A DNA stretch of 24,829 nucleotides from Caccousia sp900752115 (GTDB lineage Bacteria > Bacillota > Clostridia > Oscillospirales > Acutalibacteraceae). The translations under genes were made by a program, and so were the position numbers. Below the pieces are notes generated by a model that saw nothing but the letters and a program-made list of their open reading frames with translations, had not been told where the DNA came from and made no database searches. The stretch spans positions 1-24,829 of the forward strand of contig CABRNB010000037.1 of assembly GCA_902472225.1 (NCBI GenBank), given 5' to 3'. Position 1 is the stretch's first letter; each line of letters opens with the position of its first letter. Below, piece by piece: positions 15,421 to 22,608 of this stretch.

Positions 15421-15936
15421 ATGAAGAGCCCGTTTCTCGAGGCTGGGCGGATTGTCGGCACTCATGGCGTCCGCGGCGAGCTTCGCGTGGAGCCCTGGTG
15501 CGATTCCGCCCGTTTCCTGACAGGTTTTTCAGAGTTCTACTGGGATGGCGGCAGGGAGAAGGTCAAGGTGGTTTCCTCGCGTCCGCACAAGAATCTGCTT
15601 TTGCTTAAGCTGGAGGGCGTTGATACCGTGGAGGCGGGCGACGCGCTGCGGGGGCGCGTGCTGTATCTTGCGCGTGCCGACGCAAAGCTGCCGCAGGGAC
15701 GTTTCTTCGTGCAGGATTTGCTGGGGCTTTCCGCCGTCGATGCAGACACCGGCCATGTCTATGGAAAGGTGACGGACGTCTTTCCGACCGGCTCCAACGA
15801 CGTTTATCAGGTGACGGATGAAAACGGCCGGGATTACCTTGTTCCGGCGATCCGTGAGGTGATTGTGCGCGTGGACGTGGACGGCGGTGTGCTGGAGCTC
15901 AGGCCGATGAGGGGGATTTTTGACGATGCGGATTGA
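15421..15936 (+). CDS. rimM: 16S rRNA processing protein RimM
   Basis: A 171-residue ribosome maturation factor that binds S19 and helps assemble the 30S head. The N-terminal RimM domain opens with the signature AGRIVGTHGVRGELRVEP. The C-terminal PRC-barrel carries DLLGLSAVDADTG, then YGKVTDVFPTGSNDVYQV and YLVPAIREVIVRVD. ATG 15421 has AGGGGG (15408-15413). The 3' end overlaps trmD by 11 bases, suggesting coupled translation. Confidence 0.95.
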   Translation: MKSPFLEAGRIVGTHGVRGELRVEPWCDSARFLTGFSEFYWDGGREKVKVVSSRPHKNLLLLKLEGVDTVEAGDALRGRVLYLARADAKLPQGRFFVQDLLGLSAVDADTGHVYGKVTDVFPTGSNDVYQVTDENGRDYLVPAIREVIVRVDVDGGVLELRPMRGIFDDAD

Positions 15937-16687
15937 CCTTCTGACCCTTTTTCCCGAAATGTGCGAGACTGTGATGGCGGAAAGCATTGTGGGGCGTGCG
16001 CGCCGCAAGGGAGTGCTGCAGGTGTGCTGCCATCAGTTCCGTGATTTCTCCGGCAACAAGCATAACCGCGTCGACGATAATCTGTTCGGCGGTGGGATGG
16101 GGATGCTTCTGATGGCCGAGCCGATTGCGGCCTGCCTGGAGGACGTCATGGAACAACTGGGCAAACGTCCGCATATTGTGTATATGTCCCCGCAGGGAAA
16201 AACGCTCACCCAGCAGCGCGTTCGAGAGCTGGCGCAGGAGGAGAACCTGATTATCCTGTGCGGCCACTACGAGGGAGTCGATGAGCGTGTGCTCGAAGCC
16301 TTTGTCGACGAGGAGATTTCTCTCGGAGACTTTGTGCTGACGGGCGGCGAGATTCCGGCTCTCGCGCTGGCCGACGCTGTCAGCCGCATGATCCCAGGCG
16401 TCCTTTCCGCCGATGAATGCTTTGAGGAGGAAAGTCATTTCAACGGTCTGCTCGAGTATCCGCAGTACACACGGCCCGCAGTGTGGCGCGGAAGAGAGGT
16501 TCCCCCCGTCCTTCTGACCGGTCATCATGCCAATATCCGGAAATGGAGACATGAGCAGTCTCTTCTGCGTACGGCAGAGAAGAGACCCGAGCTGCTGAAA
16601 AATGCGGATCTGAGTCCGGAGGATTTGGCTTTTTTGCAAAACAGAGGCCTTTTGGCGGTCGGGGAAAATGATTCATTACACGGGTAA
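15926..16687 (+). CDS. trmD: tRNA (guanine-N1)-methyltransferase TrmD
   Basis: A 253-residue SPOUT methyltransferase that makes m1G37 in tRNA using S-adenosylmethionine and so prevents frameshifting. It opens with MRIDLLTLFPEM. The trefoil-knot motifs LCGHYEGVDER (111-121) and GDFVLTGGE (134-142) are intact. ATG 15926 matches the family N-terminus; TTG 15920 is an unneeded in-frame alternative. GGGGGA (15911-15916) precedes it within the rimM frame. rplS, the usual next gene, is absent downstream in this window. The last residues (GLLAVGENDSLHG) extend slightly past the common end. Confidence 0.95.
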   Translation: MRIDLLTLFPEMCETVMAESIVGRARRKGVLQVCCHQFRDFSGNKHNRVDDNLFGGGMGMLLMAEPIAACLEDVMEQLGKRPHIVYMSPQGKTLTQQRVRELAQEENLIILCGHYEGVDERVLEAFVDEEISLGDFVLTGGEIPALALADAVSRMIPGVLSADECFEEESHFNGLLEYPQYTRPAVWRGREVPPVLLTGHHANIRKWRHEQSLLRTAEKRPELLKNADLSPEDLAFLQNRGLLAVGENDSLHG

Positions 16688-16849
16688 TTCCCTCATATTC
16701 TCCGCATTATCTCTAAATTTCGACAGGTCGAAAAGCGAAAAGCTTGTCAAACGGTATAAAAGTTTTCAACAATTGCTGCAACTTGCACAAAGCAAAACTT
16801 TCCATAAAGCGACCGATTCGGTGAGTAAGCCAAACTTTCCTCCAATCTG

Positions 16850-16877
16850 TTGACGAGGCACTGAATTGTGATATAAT
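16850..16877 (+). promoter_or_regulatory. Promoter for ptsH
   Basis: TTGACG (16850-16855) and TATAAT (16872-16877) are 16 bases apart, with an extended TG at 16869-16870. Transcription should start near 16884, giving a leader of about 80 bases. The gap 16688-16849 holds palindromes at 16718-16733 and 16812-16822, but no gene. Confidence 0.75.
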
Positions 16878-16962
16878 AACTTTAAATCGTAGCGATTGAA
16901 CGTCCCGGAAGCAACAGGTGGATGTGCGGAAAGAATCTTGATAAGCTAGGAGTGGATTTCAA

Positions 16963-17226
16963 ATGTGTGTCAAAGAGGTTTTAGTTCAGAACCAGGTGGG
17001 TCTGCATGCTCGTCCGGCAACTTTCTTCATCCAGAAGGCAAATGAGTTTAAGTCCTCTATCTGGGTTGAGAAGGAAGAGCGCCGTGTGAACGCGAAGAGC
17101 CTTCTCGGCGTCCTGTCCCTCGGCATCGTGGGCGGCACCAACATTCGCATCATTGCGGATGGTTCCGATGAGGAAGAGGCTGTCAACAGCTTGGTTGAGC
17201 TGGTCGAGTCCGGCTTCGCTGAGTAA
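16963..17226 (+). CDS. ptsH: HPr family phosphocarrier protein
   Basis: An 87-residue HPr, the small carrier that passes phosphate from enzyme I to sugar-specific PTS enzymes II. The active-site His is H15 in GLHARPA, so this is HPr rather than Crh, which lacks this His. The regulatory Ser S46 is present in NAKSLLGVLSLGI, so it could be a substrate of HPr kinase and take part in CcpA catabolite control; neither partner is in this window. The ATG has TAGGAG (16947-16952). It has its own promoter and terminator and so is transcribed separately from trmD and uvrC. Enzyme I (ptsI) is not adjacent. Confidence 0.92.
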   Translation: MCVKEVLVQNQVGLHARPATFFIQKANEFKSSIWVEKEERRVNAKSLLGVLSLGIVGGTNIRIIADGSDEEEAVNSLVELVESGFAE

Positions 17227-17289
17227 TTTGGCGCACAGCGGGTAAATTCCCTGCAAGTCATAAGGCTGTCTCTCAGAGCGCGCCGGTGC

Positions 17290-17318
17290 GGGCCGCGCGC
17301 GGAGGAGGCGGCCTTTTT
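17290..17318 (+). terminator. Rho-independent terminator after ptsH
   Basis: GGCCGC (17291-17296) pairs with GCGGCC (17308-17313) around an 11-base loop, followed by TTTTT (17314-17318). The T-run overlaps the possible TTG start of uvrC at 17317. Confidence 0.7.
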
Positions 17319-19233
17319 GCTTTTCCGGCGCAAACAGAAAGGAAAGAGGAAAGGGGGGCTTTTTCTGGACGAGCAGAAGCGTCATATTCGGGAGCTGCGC
17401 GCACGGGCGATGCGTCTGCCGCTCTCGCCCGGCGTGTACCTCATGCACGACAAGACGGGAAAGATTATCTATATCGGCAAGGCGAAGGCGCTGAAAAACC
17501 GTGTCAGTCAGTATTTCGGCAGCGAGCGTCATCACGACCGCAAGGTGCGGCAGATGGTCGCTCATGTCGAGTATTTCGAATATATCCTCACAGACAGCGA
17601 GTTTGAGGCTCTGGTTCTGGAATGCAGCCTCATCAAGCAGCACGCGCCGAAGTACAACATCCTGCTGAAGGATGATAAGGGGTATCATTATATCCGCATT
17701 ACGAATGAAGCCTGGCCGCGCATCTCACAGGCCAAGCAGATGCTCGACGACGGCGCAACGTATCTCGGACCGTATGTCAGCTCGTGGGCAACGAAGGAAA
17801 GCGTCGACGAGGCGCTCAAGATTTTCCGGCTGCCCTCCTGTACGCGCCGTTTTCCGCAGGATATCAAAAAAGCGCGTCCGTGCCTGAATTACTACATCAA
17901 GCAGTGCTGTGCCCCCTGCCGTGGAGGCATCAGCTGTGAAGAATACAATGAAATTGTGCGTGAGGCCGTCGATTTTCTGCGCGGGGGCAGCGGCAACAGC
18001 GTCAAGCTGCTCACCGAGCGCATGAACGAGGCGGCGGAGGCTCTTGAGTTTGAGCGTGCCGCCCGCATCCGGGACCGTCTTGAGGCGGTCAAAAAGATCC
18101 GTGAGCGGCAGAAGGTCGTGGCTGCCCGTGTGCAGGAGCAGGACGTCATTGCCCTTGCGCAGGGGCCGTCGAACGCCTGCTTTGAGGTATTCCGTTTTCA
18201 GCAGGGCCGGCTTTGCGACAGGGAGAGCTTCCTGCTTTCGGATATCGGCGAGCCAAAGACAGCCCGCGCGGAGTTTCTCGAGCGCTATTACTCCATGCGC
18301 GATCGGATTCCGCCGCGCATCAGTCTTGACGGTCCCGCCGCTTCCATGGAGCTGATTGCCAGATGGCTCTCCGAGAAGGCGGGCCGCAAGGTGACGCTAT
18401 CCCTCCCGCAGAGAGGCGAGCAGAAGGAGATCCTTGAAATGTGCCGCAGCAACGCGGCGGAGCAGGTGGCCCAGTCGACGGGCCGCACCGGGCGGGAAAC
18501 GTCGGCTCTCGACGAGCTTGCTCGCCTGCTGGGCCTGGAGAAGCCGCCTGCCTATATTGAGTCTTATGATATCAGTAATCTTGCGGGCGGGGAGAATGTC
18601 GCGGGAATGGTCGTGTTTGAGGACGGCCGCCCGCTCAAGAGCGCCTACCGCAAATTCAGCATCAAAACGGTCGAGGGGCAGGACGATTACGCCTCCATGC
18701 AGGAGGTGATCTCCCGGCGCTTTCAGGAGTATTTCCGTCAGAAGGAGAGCGGGGAAGGCTTTGGCCGTCTGCCGGATCTGATTCTCCTGGACGGCGGCAA
18801 GGGACATGTGGCGGCGGTAAAGCCTGTGCTCGAATCGATGGGGCTCGGCGATATCCCGCTCTTCGGTATGGTGAAGGACGATAAGCACCGCACCAGGGCT
18901 ATCGCGCTTGACGGCGGAGAAATTTCCATTCATTCGCACCGCGCGGCGTTCACTCTGATCGGTGCGATTCAGGAGGAGGTACACCGCTTTGCCATTGGGT
19001 ATCACCGTCAGCGCAGAAAGAAGGCGGTGATTGGTTCCTCGCTGCTTGAGATTCCCGGCGTGGGACCCACGCGCGCGAAAGCGCTGCTGCGTCATTTTCG
19101 GACGGTTTCGGCCATCCAGAACGCCGATTTGGAGGAGCTGGAGGCCGCGCCGCATATGACGAAGCCGGCGGCGCGCGCCGTCTATCTCTATTATCACCCG
19201 GAAGAGAAAACCGATCTTGACAAAGAAACCTGA
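17317..19233 (+). CDS. uvrC: Excinuclease ABC subunit C (UvrC)
   Basis: The nuclease subunit of UvrABC nucleotide excision repair, which makes both cuts around a lesion. Numbered from 17317, it has a GIY-YIG domain (PGVYLMHDKTG, then IIYIGKAK at 50-57), a four-Cys region (C175, C189, C197/C198, C201) like the reported iron-sulfur site of UvrC, a UVR motif (about 228-262), an RNase H-like domain (from about 405, YIESYDISNLAGG) and C-terminal helix-hairpin-helix motifs (LEIPGVGPTRAKALLRHF). The start is uncertain. TTG 17317 has GGAGGAGG (17301-17308) but lies in the ptsH terminator. CTG 17365 follows AAGGGGGG (17351-17358) and gives the more usual N-terminal length (622 residues). Confidence 0.95.
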   Translation: MLFRRKQKGKRKGGLFLDEQKRHIRELRARAMRLPLSPGVYLMHDKTGKIIYIGKAKALKNRVSQYFGSERHHDRKVRQMVAHVEYFEYILTDSEFEALVLECSLIKQHAPKYNILLKDDKGYHYIRITNEAWPRISQAKQMLDDGATYLGPYVSSWATKESVDEALKIFRLPSCTRRFPQDIKKARPCLNYYIKQCCAPCRGGISCEEYNEIVREAVDFLRGGSGNSVKLLTERMNEAAEALEFERAARIRDRLEAVKKIRERQKVVAARVQEQDVIALAQGPSNACFEVFRFQQGRLCDRESFLLSDIGEPKTARAEFLERYYSMRDRIPPRISLDGPAASMELIARWLSEKAGRKVTLSLPQRGEQKEILEMCRSNAAEQVAQSTGRTGRETSALDELARLLGLEKPPAYIESYDISNLAGGENVAGMVVFEDGRPLKSAYRKFSIKTVEGQDDYASMQEVISRRFQEYFRQKESGEGFGRLPDLILLDGGKGHVAAVKPVLESMGLGDIPLFGMVKDDKHRTRAIALDGGEISIHSHRAAFTLIGAIQEEVHRFAIGYHRQRRKKAVIGSSLLEIPGVGPTRAKALLRHFRTVSAIQNADLEELEAAPHMTKPAARAVYLYYHPEEKTDLDKET

Positions 19234-19318
19234 TTGATGGGATAATAGAACAGCAACAGCGCGCCGCGGCGGGGCATTCCCCGATATTCTGTGCCGGCGG
19301 CGTGCGGAGGGACAGCCT

Positions 19319-19879
19319 ATGCGAGTGATTACAGGAAGCGCCAGAGGGAGACGGCTGATCACCCTGGAGGGTGAGAGCGTCCGCCCGACGACGGACAAGG
19401 TCAAGGAGGCCATGTTCAGCGCGATTCAGTTTGAAATAGAGGGCAGGCAGGTGCTTGATTTGTTTGCCGGTTCCGGTCAGCTGGCCGTGGAGGCGCTCAG
19501 CCGCGGCGCGGCGCATGCCGTGTTGGTTGACGCGGCCAAAAGCTCCCTGGCGGTGGCTGAAAAGAATCTTACCGCCACTGGCCTGATGGAAAGAGCCCGT
19601 CTGGTCAACAGCGATTCTTTGTCCTATCTTTCCTCCTGCCGTGAGAGGTTTGATCTGGCATTTCTCGATCCGCCTTACCGTGCGGGCCTGCTTCCGCGGG
19701 CTTTGCCGCTGGTGGCGGAGCGTATGAATCCCGGAGGCACCATTCTCTGCGAGCATCCCGTCGGGGAAGAGCTGCCGGAGACGGTGGGCGGGTTTTCCCA
19801 GTACCGCTCCCGCAAATATGGGAAGATTATGGTGACACTATACCGCCGGCTGGCGGAGGAAGGGCGGAATCTTGCATGA
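19319..19879 (+). CDS. rsmD: 16S rRNA (guanine-966-N2)-methyltransferase RsmD
   Basis: A 186-residue Rossmann-fold methyltransferase that modifies G966 of 16S rRNA. It opens with the family signature MRVITGSARGRRL, then RPTTDKVKEAMFSAI. The AdoMet motif DLFAGSG is at 47-53 and the catalytic DPPY at 117-120. GGAGGG (19307-19312) precedes the ATG. The stop overlaps coaD by four bases (ATGA), a common rsmD-coaD arrangement. The 85-base gap after uvrC shows no clear terminator, so read-through from uvrC is possible. Confidence 0.94.
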   Translation: MRVITGSARGRRLITLEGESVRPTTDKVKEAMFSAIQFEIEGRQVLDLFAGSGQLAVEALSRGAAHAVLVDAAKSSLAVAEKNLTATGLMERARLVNSDSLSYLSSCRERFDLAFLDPPYRAGLLPRALPLVAERMNPGGTILCEHPVGEELPETVGGFSQYRSRKYGKIMVTLYRRLAEEGRNLA

Positions 19880-20364
19880 AAACAGCGATTTGTCCCGGAA
19901 GTTTTGATCCGGTCACGCTTGGACATATGGATATCATCCGGCGAGCCTCCAAAATCTTTGACAAGGTGATTGTTGCGGTGATGGTGAATCCCGCCAAGAA
20001 AACGGCCTTCACGCTGGACGAGCGCGTTTCATTGCTGAAGAAGGCGACGGCGGAGATGGACAGCGTTGAGGTTGTCGGCTTTGACGGCTTTTTGGCCGAT
20101 TTGGCGAGAAAGCGCGGAGCCTGCGCCATTGTGAAGGGCTTGCGCGCTGTTTCCGATTTCGAGTATGAGTTCCAGATGGCCCTGATCAACCAGAAGCTGA
20201 ACAGTGAGCTGGAAACGATGTTTCTCACCACCCAGGCGCAGAATATGTATCTCAGCTCCAGTATGATTAAGGATATTGCAAGCTTTGGCGGCGATATTTC
20301 GTCGTTCGTTCCGGCCTGTATCCTGGGCGATATTCAGCAGCGACTGTGCAAGGGAGGAAATTGA
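19876..20364 (+). CDS. coaD: Phosphopantetheine adenylyltransferase
   Basis: A 162-residue nucleotidyltransferase that makes dephospho-CoA from ATP and 4'-phosphopantetheine, the fourth step from pantothenate to CoA. It has the ATP-binding GSFDPVTLGHMDII (8-21, with the TxGH motif) and the second signature YLSSSMIKDIASFGG (125-139). The family residue KGLR (87-90) is intact. It overlaps rsmD by four bases and is one base from the following gene, so the three are probably one operon. Confidence 0.96.
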   Translation: MKTAICPGSFDPVTLGHMDIIRRASKIFDKVIVAVMVNPAKKTAFTLDERVSLLKKATAEMDSVEVVGFDGFLADLARKRGACAIVKGLRAVSDFEYEFQMALINQKLNSELETMFLTTQAQNMYLSSSMIKDIASFGGDISSFVPACILGDIQQRLCKGGN

Positions 20365-20365
20365 C

Positions 20366-20842
20366 ATGAGTGATAATGTGAGCGTGGAGGAGCTCCTGGA
20401 GGAGCTCAGCGAAATTGTGGAGAAAGCATGGAATTTCCCGCTTGGACGCGGTCGGGCTATGCTCGACGTAGAGGAGGTCCGTGAGATCCTCGGCGAGATC
20501 CGTGAGGCAATGCCGCAGGAGATCCGTCAGGCCAAGGCGATTGTCGCTGACCGCAAACAGATTATTGATGACGCCAAGCGTGAGGCGGAGACGATTGTGC
20601 GTGTGGCCGAGGAGCGTGCCCGCGCGATGGTCAATCAGGATGAAATTGTCCGGCAGGCGCAGCAGAAAGCCAATGAGATGCTCGCGCAGGCTCAGACGCG
20701 CTTCCGCGAGATGCGCAAGGCGTCCAATGAATATATTGACGATCTGATGCGCCGTACGGACGAAGGACTGGCCGCCAACCTCGCTGAGCTGCGCAAAACG
20801 CGTCAGGAAATCAAGTCGACCCTTCGTTCCGGCCAGAATTGA
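20366..20842 (+). CDS. Coiled-coil protein (annotated as ATPase subunit H-like in related genomes)
   Basis: A 158-residue soluble, highly charged protein. A short N-terminal part (SVEELLEELSEIVEKAWN, then PLGRGRAMLDVEEVREIL) is followed by a long coiled coil (about 50-150) rich in Ala, Glu, Arg and Gln, e.g. DAKREAETIVRVAEERAR and QAQQKANEMLAQAQ. Such proteins are often called 'V-type ATPase subunit H-like' or DivIVA-like, but the similarity is mainly coiled-coil composition, and no ATPase operon is nearby. The ATG has GGGAGG (20352-20357), and the gene is one base after coaD. Function is unknown; a scaffold role is a guess. Confidence 0.8.
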   Translation: MSDNVSVEELLEELSEIVEKAWNFPLGRGRAMLDVEEVREILGEIREAMPQEIRQAKAIVADRKQIIDDAKREAETIVRVAEERARAMVNQDEIVRQAQQKANEMLAQAQTRFREMRKASNEYIDDLMRRTDEGLAANLAELRKTRQEIKSTLRSGQN

Positions 20843-20893
20843 GTTGTTAATTTATGGTAATTTAAAAATTTTTTCGCTCTCATATGCCGTTAT

Positions 20894-20933
20894 CCCCCTC
20901 TCTATATACAATATTTTGTATATAGAGAGGGGG
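20894..20933. repeat. Perfect 18-bp inverted repeat (long hairpin)
   Basis: CCCCCTCTCTATATACAA (20894-20911) is exactly complementary to TTGTATATAGAGAGGGGG (20916-20933), with only TATT between. It lies 51 bases after the coiled-coil gene. No T-run follows on either strand, so it is not a standard intrinsic terminator, though it may still end or protect the coaD operon mRNA. Confidence 0.85.
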
Positions 20934-21012
20934 AATTTCACATTATATCGAATTGTTTCCTCCAAAGTAAAAAAGCACTCGAAAAAAGGTTGACATAATT
21001 GAAATCTTCTGG

Positions 21013-21041
21013 TTGCAATTCTGTAACAAATCGAGTATAAT
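21013..21041 (+). promoter_or_regulatory. Promoter of the mraZ division operon
   Basis: TATAAT (21036-21041) has TTGCAA (21013-21018) 17 bases upstream. Transcription should start near 21048, just before the candidate MraZ boxes. A perfect TTGACA at 20990-20995 has no -10 at the right distance. Confidence 0.65.
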
Positions 21042-21052
21042 CAAATCATTAC

Positions 21053-21082
21053 GAGTGGAGGAAAGTGGGGGAAAGTTCCACA
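21053..21082 (+). promoter_or_regulatory. Candidate MraZ operator (10-bp direct repeats)
   Basis: Two near-identical 10-bp units, GAGTGGAGGA and AAGTGGGGGA (21053-21072), plus a weaker third (21073-21082), lie directly after the promoter. MraZ is known to repress its own operon by binding short direct repeats of the AAAGTGG or TGGGN type spaced by one helical turn. The placement fits. Confidence 0.55.
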
Positions 21083-21118
21083 AAAGGGTTTTCAGTGTGG
21101 GATCCCACCATTTTTATT

Positions 21119-21538
21119 ATGTTGATAGGAGAATACCAACATAATATCGACCCCAAGGGCCGCGTGATTGTCCCCTCCAAGTTCCGGGAGGATTTGGGGG
21201 AGCGTTTTTATGTCACAAAGGGCCTTGACGGCTGCCTCTTCGTATTGTCTCCCGCGGAGTGGGACAAGCTTCAGGAGAAAATAATGTCCATGCCGATCAG
21301 TAAAGCGCGTGGCCTGCAGCGTTTCTTCTTTTCGGGGGCCGCCGAGGTGGAACCGGACAAACAGGGGAGAATTCTGCTGCCGCAGCATCTGCGTGATTAT
21401 GCCCATTTGACGAAGGACGTCGCCTTTATCGGCGCATCCCGCCGCGCGGAGATCTGGGATGCTGCCAACTGGAAGGCGTTTAACTCCGATCTGACGGAGG
21501 AAGCCATTGCCGAAGCAATGGACGAGCTTGAGCTGTGA
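21119..21538 (+). CDS. mraZ: Transcriptional regulator MraZ
   Basis: A 139-residue DNA-binding protein made of two SpoVT/AbrB-like repeats: DPKGRVIVPSKFRE (11-24) and DKQGRILLPQHLRD (80-93), with GLDGCLFVLSPAEW between. It is the first gene of the dcw cluster and regulates it. ATG 21119 gives the family N-terminus MLIGEYQHNID, but no Shine-Dalgarno site precedes it. In-frame GTG 21095, with AGGG at 21085-21088, would add eight residues. GTG 21065 lies inside the operator repeats and is less likely. The gap to rsmH is 17 bases. Confidence 0.93.
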   Translation: MLIGEYQHNIDPKGRVIVPSKFREDLGERFYVTKGLDGCLFVLSPAEWDKLQEKIMSMPISKARGLQRFFFSGAAEVEPDKQGRILLPQHLRDYAHLTKDVAFIGASRRAEIWDAANWKAFNSDLTEEAIAEAMDELEL

Positions 21539-21555
21539 CGGCAAGGGGAGGCTCC

Positions 21556-22503
21556 ATGGAATTCAACCATATTCCGGTTTTGTTTCACGAAACCATTGAT
21601 TCGCTTCAGATTAAACCGGACGGTGTCTACATAGACGGCACGGCCGGGGGAGGAGGGCATTCCCAGGCGATCCTGGATCGCCTTACAACGGGAACGCTGC
21701 TTTCCATCGATCAGGATCCCGATGCAGTGTCTGTGGTGACGCACCGTTTTGCCGGGAATCCCTGTTCTGTCGTGCGGCGTGCCAATTTCTCTGAAATGGC
21801 CCGTGTTGCGCATGAGGCCGGCCTCGATCGCGTGGACGGTGTTCTGCTGGACATCGGTGTTTCTTCTTATCAGCTTGATACCCCCGAGAGGGGATTTTCT
21901 TACCATACGGACGCCCCGCTTGACATGCGTATGAGTCAGGAGGGTCCCACATGTGCCGACTTGGTAAACCATTTGTCCTGGCAGGAGCTTGCGGATATTC
22001 TCCGGCGCTTCGGTGAGGAAAAGAACGCAAGATCCATTGCTCAGGGGATCGTTCGGGCCAGGGAACAAAAACCGGTGGAGACGACGCTGGAGCTTGCGGA
22101 GATTGTCAAGGCAAGTGTTCCGGCTGCTGTCCGCCGTGAACCCGGCCATCCGGCCCGGCAGACCTTTCAGGCGCTGCGCATCGCCGTTAACGGCGAGCTG
22201 GATCGTTTGTCTGAGGGACTCGACGCCGCCTTTTCGCTTCTAAGACCGGGCGGGCGCCTCGCGGTGATTACCTTTCATTCGCTGGAAGACCGTATCGTAA
22301 AGCAGCGCATGGCCGGGTGGTGCGAGGGGTGTACCTGCCCTCCGGATTTTCCCGTCTGCGTGTGCGGCAAAAAGCCGCGGGCAGAGCTGGTCTACAAAAA
22401 AGGACTGGCCCCGGGAGAGGAAGAGCTCAGGGAAAACCCGAGAAGCAGAAGCGCGCGTCTGCGCGTCTGTACCAAACTTCGGGACAATGCACTCGATCCG
22501 TAA
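21556..22503 (+). CDS. rsmH: 16S rRNA (cytosine-1402-N4)-methyltransferase RsmH
   Basis: A 315-residue methyltransferase (MraW) that modifies C1402 in the ribosomal decoding centre. It shows the family opening NHIPVLFHETIDSL, the AdoMet motif DGTAGGGGHS (27-36), LLDIGVSSYQLD and the late signature LAVITFHSLEDRIVKQ. ATG 21556 is preceded by AAGGGGAGG (21543-21551); a GTG at 21535 overlaps mraZ and is not needed. It is the second gene of the division cluster. Confidence 0.96.
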   Translation: MEFNHIPVLFHETIDSLQIKPDGVYIDGTAGGGGHSQAILDRLTTGTLLSIDQDPDAVSVVTHRFAGNPCSVVRRANFSEMARVAHEAGLDRVDGVLLDIGVSSYQLDTPERGFSYHTDAPLDMRMSQEGPTCADLVNHLSWQELADILRRFGEEKNARSIAQGIVRAREQKPVETTLELAEIVKASVPAAVRREPGHPARQTFQALRIAVNGELDRLSEGLDAAFSLLRPGGRLAVITFHSLEDRIVKQRMAGWCEGCTCPPDFPVCVCGKKPRAELVYKKGLAPGEEELRENPRSRSARLRVCTKLRDNALDP

Positions 22504-22551
22504 ATAGCGCCGAAGAGCGCTGCAAACAGAGATTTTATTTTATTTCATTGA

Positions 22552-22581
22552 CAGATTCGTTCTCTCCGGAGAGCGAATCTG
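22552..22581. repeat. Inverted repeat (hairpin) in the rsmH-ftsL gap
   Basis: CAGATTCG (22552-22559) pairs with CGAATCTG (22574-22581); inside, CTCT and AGAG pair around CCGG. No T-run follows. It ends 11 bases before the ftsL ribosome binding site (AGGGAGGGA, 22592-22600), so it may protect the message or influence ftsL translation. Confidence 0.7.
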
Positions 22582-22608
22582 GAATACCCACAGGGAGGGA
22601 ACGGCACA

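Noticed and set aside
20990..20995. Perfect TTGACA box upstream of mraZ
   Set aside because: The only good TATAAT is 40 bases downstream, and the sequence at the correct distance is TTGCAA, not a -10.
22548..22553. TTGACA before ftsL as a promoter
   Set aside because: No -10 element at 15-19 bases; the region is taken up by the hairpin.
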